From: Saccharopolyspora rosea | Lineage (GTDB): Bacteria; Actinomycetota; Actinomycetes; Mycobacteriales; Pseudonocardiaceae | Length of the DNA: 64,000 nt | Assembly (NCBI RefSeq): GCF_025643595.1 | Contig: NZ_CP102826.1 | Location: 558,001 to 622,000, forward strand | Direction of reading: 5' to 3' | Shown here: piece by piece, positions 34,406 to 42,651 of the stretch | Numbering within the stretch: position 1 is the stretch's first letter | Layout of the letters: each line of letters opens with the position of its first letter | Position numbers and translations under genes: made by a program | Notes under the pieces: model-generated | The model's input: the letters and a program-made list of their open reading frames with translations, nothing else | What the model was told of the DNA's origin: nothing | Database searches by the model: none

Positions 34406-35009
34406 AGCGCCCCAGGTCGGCCAGCCGCCGCAAGCGTCCAACCGGGGCGGGACGACCTCGGCGAAGATCGTGGTCGCTGGCGGGTTCGGGGTCGGCAAGA
34501 CGACGTTCGTCGGTTCGGTCTCGGAGATCATGCCGCTGACCACCGAGGCGGTCATGACCGAGGCCAGCCGCGGCGTGGACGACCTGGCGGCGACGCCGAA
34601 CAAGGCGACCACCACGGTCGCGATGGACTTCGGCCGCATCTCGCTGGCATCGGACCTGATCCTGTACCTGTTCGGGACACCGGGTCAGCAGCGGTTCTGG
34701 TTCATGTGGGACGACCTGGTGCGCGGCGCGATCGGCGCGGTCGTGCTGGTCGACACCAGGAGGCTGGCGGACTCGTTCTCCGCGGTGGACTTCTTCGAGG
34801 ACCGCGGTCTGCCGTACCTGGTGGGTGTGAACTGCTTCGACGGGCAGATGCTGCACTCGATCGAACAGGTCCGGGAAGCGATGGCGATCGGCCCGGAGGT
34901 GCCGATCGGCCCGTGCGACGCCCGCGACCGCGAATCGACCAAGCAGACGCTGATCTCGCTGGTCGAACACGCGATGCGGTGGTGGACCACCCGGCAACCG
35001 CCGAAGTGA
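34386..35009 (+). CDS. cvnD: Conservon Ras-like GTPase CvnD
   Basis: The 207-residue product has the P-loop VVAGGFGVGKTTFVGSVSE (about residues 25-43), a DFGRI switch region, and the G3-like YLFGTPGQQRFWFMWDDL. This places it in the MglA/CvnD family of small GTPases. The switch GxPGQ has Pro-Gly-Gln in place of the Ras DTAGQ, usual for this group. The GTG start lies within the end of cvnC. A strong hairpin (35015-35043) ends the conservon. No P450 gene (CvnE) follows, unlike some conservons. Confidence 0.95.
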   Translation: MDSVGYRAPQVGQPPQASNRGGTTSAKIVVAGGFGVGKTTFVGSVSEIMPLTTEAVMTEASRGVDDLAATPNKATTTVAMDFGRISLASDLILYLFGTPGQQRFWFMWDDLVRGAIGAVVLVDTRRLADSFSAVDFFEDRGLPYLVGVNCFDGQMLHSIEQVREAMAIGPEVPIGPCDARDRESTKQTLISLVEHAMRWWTTRQPPK

Positions 35010-35014
35010 GCGAA

Positions 35015-35043
35015 CAGGGGCGCCCCGGACCGGGGCGCCCCTG
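35015..35043. terminator. Bidirectional terminator after the conservon
   Basis: CAGGGGCGCCCCG and CGGGGCGCCCCTG form a perfect 13-bp stem with a 3-nt loop. It sits between the convergent cvnD and methyltransferase stops. Confidence 0.8.
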
Positions 35044-35048
35044 TCGTG

Positions 35049-35864
35049 TCAGGACTTGCGGGCGACGCCGCCGAGCAGGAGGTGCTCGCCCGGTGTCGGG
35101 GGCTTGAGCGCCGGGCCTTCCGGCCACCACTCGAAGAGGTGGACCAGACCGGGTTCGATGAGTTCGAGGTCGTGGAAGTAGCTGGCGATCTCCTCCCGGC
35201 GGCGGAAGTAGCAGCTGCCCATCAGGGCGTTGAACTTCTCCTGCGACGTGGTGGCCAGTTCCGCCTCCGGCGTGCCGTCGGCCGGGTTGTGCAGGTGCGA
35301 GATCGCCAGGTACGAGCCGGGGGCGAGGGCTTCGGTGTAGTGGGCCATGATCCCGGCGGGATCCTCGGCGTCGGTCACGTGGTGCAGGGTGTTGCACTGG
35401 ATCAGCGCGATCGGCCGGCTCAGGTCGAGGTGGCCGGTCACCGCCGGGTTCGCCAGGATTTCCGCGGGTTCGCGCAGATCTCCGACCGCGAACCGGGTGT
35501 TCTCGTTCTCCTCCAGCAGCGCGCGGCCGTGCGCGGCGACGGACGGGTCGTTGTCGACGTAGACCACGCGCGCGTCCGGGTTGATCCGCTGTGCTGCCTG
35601 GTGGGTGTTCTCGGCGGTGGGCAGGCCGGATCCCAGGTCGAGGAACTGGTCGATCCGCGGGTGCAGTGCGAGGAACCGCACGACGCGGATCAGCCACGAG
35701 CGGCACTGCCGTCCGACCTCCGCGGCTTCCGGCGCGATCTGCAGGATCTGCCGGTACACCTCGCGATCCACGTCGAAGTTGTCCTTGCCGCCGACGAAAG
35801 CGTCGTAGACGCGGGCGATGCTGGGCCGGCTCGTGTCGATCTGCGCCTTGTCGAGGGGGTTCAT
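35049..35864 (-). CDS. SAM-dependent methyltransferase (Methyltransf_19/DUF574)
   Basis: The 271-residue product belongs to the actinobacterial family that opens TSRPSIARVYDAFVGGKDNFDVDREV. The SAM-binding glycine motif is FLDLGSGLPT, and ARVVYVDNDPSV is motif II. LIQCNTLHHV follows in motif IV. Members are numerous in actinomycetes and mostly uncharacterised. The substrate cannot be inferred. It converges with the conservon. Confidence 0.88.
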   Translation of the reverse strand: MNPLDKAQIDTSRPSIARVYDAFVGGKDNFDVDREVYRQILQIAPEAAEVGRQCRSWLIRVVRFLALHPRIDQFLDLGSGLPTAENTHQAAQRINPDARVVYVDNDPSVAAHGRALLEENENTRFAVGDLREPAEILANPAVTGHLDLSRPIALIQCNTLHHVTDAEDPAGIMAHYTEALAPGSYLAISHLHNPADGTPEAELATTSQEKFNALMGSCYFRRREEIASYFHDLELIEPGLVHLFEWWPEGPALKPPTPGEHLLLGGVARKS

Positions 35865-36179
35865 GGTGGGTCGTTCGGTTCCTCTCGCCTGGGGACGATC
35901 CTGATCAGGGTATGCCGGACCGGCGCCGGGGTAAACGGGGGTAACTGTTCGGTTGTCCAGCAGGTCTGCGAGTCGTCGGCGCGGGAGGACGGACGGCCGG
36001 TGGCGTCAGGTCGTCGGTGGGCGCCGGTGCTGCCGGGTTGCGCCTGCCCCCTCGGGGCCCGACCGTCCGGTGCCGGTCGTCAGCGGCTCGCCCGCTTGCT
36101 AGTCCATAGTGGACAGAAGATCGGCCGGTGCACCCGCCTGCGAGCACGACCGCGACGCTCCGGTGGCAGACTTGTTGTG
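35865..36179. other. 315-bp intergenic region
   Basis: No gene is supported. GTCCATAGTGGAC at 36102-36114 is one of the near-palindromes described in the findings and lies 66 bp upstream of the reductase start, where it could affect transcription. Confidence 0.4.
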
Positions 36180-36923
36180 ATGAGCGGAACCGTACTCGTC
36201 CTGGGTGGTCGCAGCGAGATCGGCACGGCCGTCGCGGAACGGCTGGTCCGGCGCGGCCACCGCCGCGTCGTGCTCGCCGCGCGCCGGTCCGGCGACCTCG
36301 ACGCGCAGGTGGCGGCACTGCGCGCGGCCGGTGCGGCGGACGTCGCGTGCGTCGAGTTCGACGCCGACGACCTCGACCGGCACGCGGAAGTGCTGGGCGA
36401 CGTGGTCGAGCGGCACGGTCCGATCGACGTCGCGGTCACGGCATTCGGCATCCTCGGCGACCAGCAGCGCGCCGAACGCGAGGCGTCGCACGCGATCGAC
36501 ATCGTGCACACCGACTACGTCGCGCACGTGAGCGTGCTGACGCACCTGGCGAACCTGCTGCGGGAGCGGGGGAGCGGGCGGATCGTGGTCTTCTCCTCGG
36601 TCGCCGGGGTGCGCGTGCGGCGCGCGAACTACGTGTACGGATCGGCGAAAGCGGGGTTGGACGGGTTCGCCAACGGGTTGTCGGACGCGCTCGCGGGCAG
36701 CGGCGTGCGGCTGCTGATCGTCCGGCCGGGCTTCGTCATCGGCCACATGACGCAGGGCATGGAACCGGCACCGTGGTCCAGCACCCCGGACCAGGTCGCC
36801 GACGCCACGGTCCGGGCGCTGCAACGCGGTCGCCGCGTCGTCTGGGTGCCACCGATCCTGCGCTGGGTCTTCGCCGTGATGCGCCTGGTACCGCAACCGA
36901 TCTGGCGCCGGATGCCCCGCTGA
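36180..36923 (+). CDS. SDR-family reductase, DprE2-like (decaprenylphosphoryl-ribose epimerisation)
   Basis: The 247-residue short-chain dehydrogenase has the cofactor motif VLVLGGRSEIGTAVAERL and the catalytic triad in IVVFSSVAGVR (Ser) and YVYGSAKAG (Tyr, Lys). The GGRSEIG form, LAARR and VRPGFV block match DprE2, which reduces the 2-keto intermediate in making decaprenylphosphoryl-arabinose for arabinan. That role fits a family whose walls contain arabinogalactan. The partner DprE1 is not adjacent, so orthology is not certain. A copy of the dispersed 3' element follows the stop immediately. Confidence 0.75.
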   Translation: MSGTVLVLGGRSEIGTAVAERLVRRGHRRVVLAARRSGDLDAQVAALRAAGAADVACVEFDADDLDRHAEVLGDVVERHGPIDVAVTAFGILGDQQRAEREASHAIDIVHTDYVAHVSVLTHLANLLRERGSGRIVVFSSVAGVRVRRANYVYGSAKAGLDGFANGLSDALAGSGVRLLIVRPGFVIGHMTQGMEPAPWSSTPDQVADATVRALQRGRRVVWVPPILRWVFAVMRLVPQPIWRRMPR

Positions 36924-36924
36924 C

Positions 36925-36961
36925 AGCCCGTCCCTGAACTCGTTCTGCGTGGCGGTGCCGG
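36925..36961 (+). repeat. Dispersed 3' element, copy 2 (after the SDR gene)
   Basis: AGCCCGTC, a 9-nt spacer, then GTTCTGCGTGGCGGTGCCGG. It starts 1 nt after the stop codon, on the same strand as the gene. The 20-nt block is identical to that of the copy at 63215-63251. Confidence 0.75.
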
Positions 36962-37082
36962 GAGCGGAGTCCGGGCTCGGTCCGGGTGGTGGCCGGGCGC
37001 GGGAAGGGGGCGCGGATCGCGCCCGGCCACCGGGCGGCCGACGCGGGGGCGGGGTTCGCCGCGTCGGCTGGTTCAGGGGATT

Positions 37083-37298
37083 TCAGCCGCCGGGTGGTCG
37101 CAGGTGGTGGCGGCCGGTGGGTTCGTCGAGGCGTTGTCGTTCGGCTTCGACGTGGTCGATGAGCCACCAGACGTCGTAGGCGCCCTCGCCGGCGCCGGTG
37201 TGCTGGGCCCGCGTCTGGCGCGTCGGGAGTGCGCTGACGAGCAGGGCGCCGATGAGCAGGTTGATCAGGACCAGTGCGCTGATGTGCAGCAGTTGCAC
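37083..37298 (-). CDS. Small single-pass membrane protein
   Basis: The 71-residue product has one N-terminal membrane helix (LLHISALVLINLLIGALLVSAL) and a charged cytoplasmic or outside tail containing DVWWLIDHVEAERQRLDEPTG. AAAGGGG upstream of the GTG at 37298 supports it. No family was recognised. It is followed on the same strand, 36 bp apart, by another small gene upstream of the WhiJ-like locus. Confidence 0.65.
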   Translation of the reverse strand: MQLLHISALVLINLLIGALLVSALPTRQTRAQHTGAGEGAYDVWWLIDHVEAERQRLDEPTGRHHLRPPGG

Positions 37299-37334
37299 GG
37301 TGATCCCCTTTCGCTGGAGTGGTGGTCCGGGAGT

Positions 37335-37550
37335 TCAGGGCTGCTGTTTCGCGAGGGCGTACCAGCAGTTCATGCAGGTGTGCTCGCGGACCCAGTCGTC
37401 CTCGGTGCGGTCGTGGAGCTCGGCGGCGTCGGCAGTGGCGCCGCAGTAGGCGGTCACGGTCTGCCCAGCGGGCGCTTTCCGCGCAGCGACCGGAAAAGCG
37501 TGCCGACCGCCGGTAACGGGCCGCCAGATGTAGGTGAGGAACGTGGCCAT
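37335..37550 (-). CDS. Small putative zinc-binding protein next to a WhiJ-like locus
   Basis: The 71-residue product has a Cys/His arrangement (YCGATADAAELHD, then EHTCMNCW) that could bind zinc. Short proteins of this design are often found beside WhiJ-type regulators in Pseudonocardiaceae, recalled from family knowledge. AGGAG lies 6 nt before the ATG at 37550. It diverges from the regulator at 37666, and the 115-bp gap between them is A/T-richer than its surroundings. Function unknown. Confidence 0.65.
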   Translation of the reverse strand: MATFLTYIWRPVTGGRHAFPVAARKAPAGQTVTAYCGATADAAELHDRTEDDWVREHTCMNCWYALAKQQP

Positions 37551-37665
37551 GGGGACTCCTCCTGCTGCTGCTTGCTGTGATCGCAAGCTTGCCAGTTATA
37601 CCGCAGCTTGCAATTACCTGATCAGGGGAGATCATCAGATCTCTCTCCACACGTAAGCTGGGCAT

Positions 37666-38544
37666 ATGCCAGACACACCGCGGGCACGGGCGCTGGGGAA
37701 GGAACTCCGCGCAGCTCGGGAAGCCGCTGGTCTGACGATGCGCGAGCTCGGCGACGCGCTTGGATGGTCAGAAGCGAAAGTGAGCCGATTGGAGACCGCC
37801 AAGCGTGCACTGAAGCCAGACGCGGTGGAGGCCATCTTGAGCGTTCTCCGCGTGTCACGGCAGCAACGCGATCGACTCCTCCTGATGGCACAGGACTTGG
37901 CTCGGCCCGTCTGGTGGGAGTTCGGCGGTGGACTCCCGGCTCAGCTTTCCGAGCTGGCGGACGCGGAGAGCCGGGCGGTGCACATTACGTCCGTGGCTGA
38001 TGTTCGGGTTCCAGGTCTTCTGCAGACGTGGGAGCATTCGCGCGCGTTGCTGTCCGCTGTGGAGGTCGATGCGGACCGTGTCGACCACCTTGCGGCGATT
38101 CGCCAGGCACGACAGGGGATCCTCACCAAGGACGATCCAGTCGAGTACGAGGTCTTCCTCGACGAAGCGGTCCTCTGCCGCGCAATTGGCGGTCCGCGAC
38201 CAATGGCGGAACAGCTCCGGCACATCAACCGGATGGCGACCCGGCCCAACATCGTCGTCCGCGTCATCCCGTTCTCGGAAGGTGCGCACACCGGCCTGGA
38301 TGGCCCATTCCACCTGCTGGAGTTTCGGGACGCGGGCGCGGTCGTCCATTTGGAGCAGCGCCGTAGCGGTGTGTTCCTGGATGCCCCGGACGACGTAGAC
38401 ACGTTCGTGCGAGCACGTTCTACGCTGCGACGGACAGCGATGAGCCAGCGCGACTCGTCCAAGCTCATCGCGGCCTACGCGGAAGGATACGAGTCTGAAG
38501 GGGCTGCGGCCGGTGAGCGAATTATGGTCTCGGAAACCGAGTGA
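37666..38544 (+). CDS. WhiJ-like XRE-family regulator (HTH + DUF5753)
   Basis: The 292-residue product has an N-terminal helix-turn-helix (LRAAREAAGLTMRELGDALGWSEAKVSRLET, about residues 15-45). It is followed by a DUF5753-type region (ARPVWWEFGG to HLLEFRDAGAVVHLEQ) that is the effector part of WhiJ-like proteins. Such regulators pair with small DUF397 proteins. Here four DUF397 genes follow, and the first overlaps this gene by 32 bp. In streptomycetes, WhiJ/DUF397/AbaA-type loci influence development and antibiotic production. The pair's target is unknown. Confidence 0.9.
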   Translation: MPDTPRARALGKELRAAREAAGLTMRELGDALGWSEAKVSRLETAKRALKPDAVEAILSVLRVSRQQRDRLLLMAQDLARPVWWEFGGGLPAQLSELADAESRAVHITSVADVRVPGLLQTWEHSRALLSAVEVDADRVDHLAAIRQARQGILTKDDPVEYEVFLDEAVLCRAIGGPRPMAEQLRHINRMATRPNIVVRVIPFSEGAHTGLDGPFHLLEFRDAGAVVHLEQRRSGVFLDAPDDVDTFVRARSTLRRTAMSQRDSSKLIAAYAEGYESEGAAAGERIMVSETE

Positions 38545-38737
38545 GTCGACGGAGATCGAACAGCCGACGACCTGGCGAAAATCCAGTTACAGCGGGAGCC
38601 AGTCGGAGTGCGTTGAGGTCGGGGGCACGTCCGACTTCGTCGGGGTGCGGGACTCCAAGGATCGCGGCGGGGGCGTGTTGACGTTCAGCCGCGGTCAGTG
38701 GTCGGAGTTCGTCGCGTCCTTGCAGGAGCGGCCATGA
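38513..38737 (+). CDS. DUF397 protein 1 of 4
   Basis: The 74-residue product has the DUF397 signature: TTWRKSSYSGSQSECVEVG, then FVGVRDSKDRGGGVLTFSRGQWSEFVASL. The GTG at 38513 lies within the end of the WhiJ-like gene (32-bp overlap), and its stop overlaps the next gene's ATG (ATGA). DUF397 proteins bind or counteract their WhiJ-like partner. The longer N-terminal tail MSELWSRKPSESTE sets it apart from copies 2 to 4. Confidence 0.88.
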   Translation: MSELWSRKPSESTEIEQPTTWRKSSYSGSQSECVEVGGTSDFVGVRDSKDRGGGVLTFSRGQWSEFVASLQERP

Positions 38738-38928
38738 CGCGGGCAGTTGGCTGTTTCGCCGGTTGGCGGAAATCCAGTCGTAGTGCGGTTGAGGGCAACT
38801 GCGTCGAGGCCGGGAGCGCACCCGGCTTCGTCGGGGTGCGGGACTCGAAGGATCGCCAAGCGGCGGTGCTGGTGTTCAGTCGCAGTCGGTGGGCGGAGTT
38901 CGTGGCGACGCTGCGTGAGGAGTCATGA
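38734..38928 (+). CDS. DUF397 protein 2 of 4
   Basis: The 64-residue product reads GWRKSSRSAVEGNCVEAG, then FVGVRDSKDRQAAVLVFSRSRWAEFVATLREES. It is joined at both ends by 4-bp ATGA overlaps to copies 1 and 3. The conserved Cys (NCVEAG) and the VGVRDSK block are intact, so it is likely functional. Confidence 0.88.
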   Translation: MTRAVGCFAGWRKSSRSAVEGNCVEAGSAPGFVGVRDSKDRQAAVLVFSRSRWAEFVATLREES

Positions 38929-39118
38929 CGCAGGTCGCGAGACGCTTCACATGCTGGCGGAAATCGACCCGCAGCGGGGCCCAGGGGGATTGCGTCGAGG
39001 TCGGGACCGCACCTGGCTTCGTCGGGTGCGGGACTCCAAGGATCGCGGCGGGAGTGTGTTGACGTTCAGCCGGAGTCAGTGGGCGGAGTTCGTGACGTTG
39101 TTGCGGGAGCAGTCGTGA
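38925..39118 (+). pseudogene. DUF397 copy 3 of 4, single-base frameshift
   Basis: The ATG at 38925 and the stop at 39116-39118 keep the ATGA/GTGA overlaps of the array. The interval is 194 bp, one short of the 195 bp of copy 2. Frame 1 encodes RFTCWRKSTRSGAQGDCVEVG and then breaks at GTCGGGTGC (39021-39029), where the other copies have GTCGGGGTGC. The remaining sequence RDSKDRGGSVLTFSRSQWAEF is intact in the next frame. One G is missing. If it is not a sequencing slip, this copy is inactivated, or expressed only by frameshifting. Confidence 0.8.
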
Positions 39119-39330
39119 CGCGCTCGACGGACAACTTCACGGGCTGGCGGAAGTCCAGCCGAAGCAATGGACACGGTGGGATGTGCGTCGAAGTCGGTTC
39201 CGCTCCGGGGATCGTCGGGGTGCGGGACTCGAAGTTGGGGGAGGGGAGTCCGGTGCTGGTCGTGTCCCGGCGGCGCTGGGCGGATTTCGCGTTCGCCCTG
39301 CGGGCCGGGACGTTCGACCGGTCGGCTTGA
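39115..39330 (+). CDS. DUF397 protein 4 of 4
   Basis: From the GTG at 39115, which overlaps copy 3's stop (GTGA), the product is 71 residues: GWRKSSRSNGHGGMCVEVG, then IVGVRDSKLGEGSPVLVVSRRRWADFAFAL. It is the most diverged copy, having KLGEGS in place of KDRGG. The next gene converges on it from the other strand, 2 bp away. Confidence 0.85.
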   Translation: MTRSTDNFTGWRKSSRSNGHGGMCVEVGSAPGIVGVRDSKLGEGSPVLVVSRRRWADFAFALRAGTFDRSA

Positions 39331-39332
39331 TC

Positions 39333-40073
39333 TCACGTCGGTGGGCGGCGGCGGGGTTCCGGGGGTTTGAAGTGGCCGCCGGACGGGCCGGTGGGGCGTT
39401 CAGTGCTGGTGCCGAGGTAGGTCCGGAACCAGTTCCCGGCGAGTTCGGCGACGCGCTCCAGGGCGCCGGGCTCTTCGAACAGGTGCCCCGCGCGCGGCAC
39501 GATCTCGATCTTCACGTCGGTCAGCGGCAGGCTGGTGAGCAGCTGGGCGGCGTGGCGGTTGAGCTTGAGCACCTCGCGGTCGTCGCCGCCGACGATCAGC
39601 AGCGTCGGGGCCTGCACCGAGGCCAGGGCGTCGCCGCCGAGGTCCGGGCGGCCGCCGCGGGACACCAGCGCGCCCACCCGGTCCGGGCGCCGGGCCGCGG
39701 TCTTGAGCGCGGCGGCGGCTCCGGTGCTCGCGCCGAAGAGCCCGAGCGGCATGCCCCGGGTGCTCGACCACGAGTCGAGCTGGTCGGCGGCGAGGGTGAG
39801 GCGTTCGGCGAGCAGCTCGATGTCGAAGCGCAGCTGCTGGGTGTGCTGGTCGTAGCGGGCCTCTTCGGGGGTCAGCAGGTCCATGAGCAGCGTTGCGAAG
39901 CCGTGGTGGTGCAGCGACTCGGCCACGGCGCGGTTGCGCGGGCTGCGGCGGGAGCTTCCGGAGCCGTGCGCGAACAGCACCACCGCCCGCGCGGGCGGTG
40001 GCAGCACGAGATCCCCTTCGAGTTCTCCCTTGGGGATCTTGACGGTGACCGGTTCGGTCGTGAGTTGAACCAT
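39333..40073 (-). CDS. Dienelactone-hydrolase-like alpha/beta hydrolase
   Basis: The 246-residue product has the nucleophile elbow GLFGASTGAAAAL, oxyanion HGSGSSRRSPRNRAVA, acid in LLIVGGDDREVL and catalytic His in PRAGHLFEE. This composition (the HGSGSS and GASTGAAA blocks) matches the COG1073-like/phosphoribosyltransferase-associated hydrolases of actinobacteria. The substrate is unknown. GGAGGTGG lies before the ATG at 40073. An inverted repeat (40204-40227) stands in the divergent gap with efeO. Confidence 0.8.
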   Translation of the reverse strand: MVQLTTEPVTVKIPKGELEGDLVLPPPARAVVLFAHGSGSSRRSPRNRAVAESLHHHGFATLLMDLLTPEEARYDQHTQQLRFDIELLAERLTLAADQLDSWSSTRGMPLGLFGASTGAAAALKTAARRPDRVGALVSRGGRPDLGGDALASVQAPTLLIVGGDDREVLKLNRHAAQLLTSLPLTDVKIEIVPRAGHLFEEPGALERVAELAGNWFRTYLGTSTERPTGPSGGHFKPPEPRRRPPT

Positions 40074-40203
40074 GGGGAGCCACCTCCAGTTCCGCAGGCT
40101 CCGACTACCCGGGCGTATGACGGGTGACACGCTTCCGGCTGACCTCGTCCCCACTGTCCCGCGGGGTCGACGTGGCCGCGAGGTGACGCCGAAGGGAACT
40201 TTC

Positions 40204-40227
40204 GTTCCTTAGCGTGCATAACGGAAC
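40204..40227. promoter_or_regulatory. Imperfect inverted repeat upstream of efeO
   Basis: GTTCC at 40204-40208 and GGAAC at 40223-40227 are exact arms around TTAGCGTGCATAAC. Spacing and the TTAG...TAAC core loosely resemble DtxR/IdeR iron boxes, but only about half the consensus matches. It lies 79 bp upstream of the efeO start. Confidence 0.3.
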
Positions 40228-40305
40228 ACCGCCGTTGTTCCGGCAAGTCGGCTGCGCTACCTTCCGGGCTGATCACTGCCGGTGATCGGTTCTGGGGAGG
40301 GCGGC

Positions 40306-41460
40306 GTGCGCGTGGGGCGGACAGCGGCCTGGGCCGTCCTGGTCCTGGTCTCGGCGCCGGTGATCGGGTGCGAGCGGGCTCCGGCGCCCGGCGCTCCGGT
40401 CGTGTCGGTGTCGCGCAACCACTGCGGGGAAGGCTGGACCCGCCCGCACTCCGGACAACAGGTGCTGCGGGTGCGCAACACCGGGAGCCTCGCGGCGACC
40501 GCCCGGCTGGTGGACCCCTCGTCCGGCGTCATCTACGCCGAGGTCGACCAGCTCGGTCCGGGCGCCGAGCGCGACATGCCCGTGGTGCTCGGGCGCGGCG
40601 AGTACGCCGTCCGCTGCCTGGTCGAGGCGCACGCCCCCGCCACCGGGCCCGCGGTGCGGATCAGCGACGGTCCGGCCGCCGCGGCTCCGGCGGCGCTGCC
40701 GGTCACGGTGAACGACCTGCTCGGACCCCTCCGGCAGTACCAGGACCACGTCGCGGCCGGGCTGGAGGTGCTGCAGCGCGACGTGGTCGAGCTGCGGGAC
40801 GCGGTGCGGTCCGGCTCGGTGGAGTCCGCGCGGCGGCGCTGGCTGACCGCCCACCTCGACTACGAGCGGCTCGGTGCCGCATACGGCGCCTTCGGCGAGC
40901 GCGGCGACCGCATCAACGGCCTCCCGCACGGGCTGCCCGGCGGCGTCGGCGACCCGGAGTTCACCGGGTTCCACCGGCTGGAACTCGGGCTGTGGCGCGC
41001 AGAACCGCGCGCGGGCCTCGCCCCGGTGGCGGACGGGCTGGTCGACGACGTGGCGTCGCTGCGGGCCGACTTCCGGCAGCAGCGGATCGATCCGCTGGAC
41101 CTGGGATTGCGCGGCCACGAGATCCTGGAGGACGCGCTGCGGTTCGAGCTGACCGGCGAGTCCGACATGGGCAGCGGCAGCGGGTTGGCCACCGCCCGCG
41201 CCAACCTCGACGGCACGCGCGCGGTCCTCGACGTGCTGCGCCCGCTGCTCACCACCCGCTACCCCGGTCTGTCCGATATGGACAGATCGCTGGACCGGCT
41301 GGGCCGGGAGCTGGACGCGCACCGGCGACCGGACGGCACCTGGCAATCGCTCGCGGACCTGAGCACCCGCGACCGCCAGCGGATCGACGGCGCGATCGGC
41401 GAGGCGCTGGAGCGCCTGGCGCCGGTGGCCGCGCTCTGCGAACCCCGGAGGCAGCCATGA
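40306..41460 (+). CDS. efeO: Iron-uptake lipoprotein EfeO
   Basis: The 384-residue product is an imelysin/M75-type periplasmic protein. It starts with a lipoprotein signal (VLVLVSAPVIGC). A cupredoxin-like domain (VVSVSRNHCGEGWTRPHSGQ to VRCLVEAHA) precedes the M75 domain, whose metal-binding HxxE motif is seen in GFHRLELGLW. EfeO captures iron for the EfeU permease. GGAGG precedes the GTG at 40306. It overlaps efeB (ATGA). No efeU is present in the window. Confidence 0.9.
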   Translation: MRVGRTAAWAVLVLVSAPVIGCERAPAPGAPVVSVSRNHCGEGWTRPHSGQQVLRVRNTGSLAATARLVDPSSGVIYAEVDQLGPGAERDMPVVLGRGEYAVRCLVEAHAPATGPAVRISDGPAAAAPAALPVTVNDLLGPLRQYQDHVAAGLEVLQRDVVELRDAVRSGSVESARRRWLTAHLDYERLGAAYGAFGERGDRINGLPHGLPGGVGDPEFTGFHRLELGLWRAEPRAGLAPVADGLVDDVASLRADFRQQRIDPLDLGLRGHEILEDALRFELTGESDMGSGSGLATARANLDGTRAVLDVLRPLLTTRYPGLSDMDRSLDRLGRELDAHRRPDGTWQSLADLSTRDRQRIDGAIGEALERLAPVAALCEPRRQP

Positions 41461-42638
41461 GCCTCGGACGGCGCGCGTTCCTGCGCGGCACCGCCCTCGG
41501 TGGCGCCGGGGCGCTCACCGCCGCCGCCACCTCGCCGGAACCCGCCCCGCGCGCGCGGTTCCACGGCGAGCACCAGAACGGCGTCCTCGTCGAACCGCGG
41601 CGGCAGACCGCCGTCGCCGCCTTCGACGTCATCGCCGACGACCGCGCCGGGCTCGTCGACCTGTTCCGCGCGCTCACCGACCGGCTGCGCCTGCTCACCC
41701 GGGGCGGCACGCCCGCACCGGTCGGGATCACCGCGCCGCCCGAGGACTCCGGGGTGCTCGGCCCCGTCGTCCCCGGTGGCGGGCTGTTCAGCGTCGTCGG
41801 GGTCGGCGCCTCGCTGTTCGACGAGCGCTTCGGGCTCGCCGACCGCAGGCCCGCGCGGCTGAAGCCGATGCGCACGTTCCCCGACGACCACCTCGATCCG
41901 GCGCAGTGCCACGGAGATCTGAGCGTCCAGCTCAGCGCGGAGCACGCCGACACCGTGGTGCACGCGCTGCGCGACATCGCCCGGCACACCCGCGGTGCGA
42001 TGCAACTGCGCTGGCGCATCGACGGGTTCGCCAGCCCACCGCGGCCGAGCGGGACGCCGCGCAACCTGATGGGCTTCAAGGACGGCACGGCCAACCCGAA
42101 GGCGGGCGAACTGGACCGGCTGGTGTGGGTGCGGCCGGGCGCGCCGGAACCCGCCTGGACGGCCGGCGGCAGTTACCAGGTCATCCGGCTGATCCGGATG
42201 CTCGTCGAGTTCTGGGACCGGATCTCGGTCAACGAGCAGGAGATCATCTTCGGTCGCCGCCGCGACTCCGGCGCCCCGCTGGACGGCTCGTCCGAACACG
42301 ACGAGCCGAACTACCCGCTGGACCCCAGCGGGGCGGCGATCCCGCTGAACAGCCACATCCGGCTCGCCAACCCGCGCACCCCGGACACCGACGACCAGCG
42401 CATCCTGCGGCGCAGCCACAACTACGACCGGGGCATCGACGCGGTCGGCAACCTCGATATGGGCCTGATCTTCACCTGCTACCAGCAGGACCTGGCGCGG
42501 CAGTTCGAACGGGTGCAGGAGCGCCTCGCCGGCGAACCGCTGACGGACTACACCACCCCGTTCGGCGGGGGCTACTTCTTCGCGCTCCCCGGGGTGCGCG
42601 ATGGCTCCGACCACCTCGGCCGGGGTCTGTTCGTCTGA
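41457..42638 (+). CDS. efeB: Dye-decolourising-type peroxidase EfeB, Tat-exported
   Basis: The 393-residue product begins with a twin-arginine signal (SLGRRAFLRGTALGGAGALTAAA). The heme peroxidase signature GFKDGTANP (GxxDG) and the C-terminal RRSHNYDRG, which contains the likely proximal-heme His, identify a DyP/EfeB protein. In EfeUOB it is thought to release or oxidise iron outside the membrane. It overlaps efeO by 4 bp and is followed 13 bp later by a phospholipase C gene in the same operon. Confidence 0.93.
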   Translation: MSLGRRAFLRGTALGGAGALTAAATSPEPAPRARFHGEHQNGVLVEPRRQTAVAAFDVIADDRAGLVDLFRALTDRLRLLTRGGTPAPVGITAPPEDSGVLGPVVPGGGLFSVVGVGASLFDERFGLADRRPARLKPMRTFPDDHLDPAQCHGDLSVQLSAEHADTVVHALRDIARHTRGAMQLRWRIDGFASPPRPSGTPRNLMGFKDGTANPKAGELDRLVWVRPGAPEPAWTAGGSYQVIRLIRMLVEFWDRISVNEQEIIFGRRRDSGAPLDGSSEHDEPNYPLDPSGAAIPLNSHIRLANPRTPDTDDQRILRRSHNYDRGIDAVGNLDMGLIFTCYQQDLARQFERVQERLAGEPLTDYTTPFGGGYFFALPGVRDGSDHLGRGLFV

Positions 42639-42651
42639 GGAGGACAACGCC

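Noticed and set aside
40204-40227. IdeR/DtxR iron box before efeO as a firm call
   Set aside because: Arms are exact for only 5 bp and the core fits the consensus poorly. It is kept as a low-confidence inverted repeat only.
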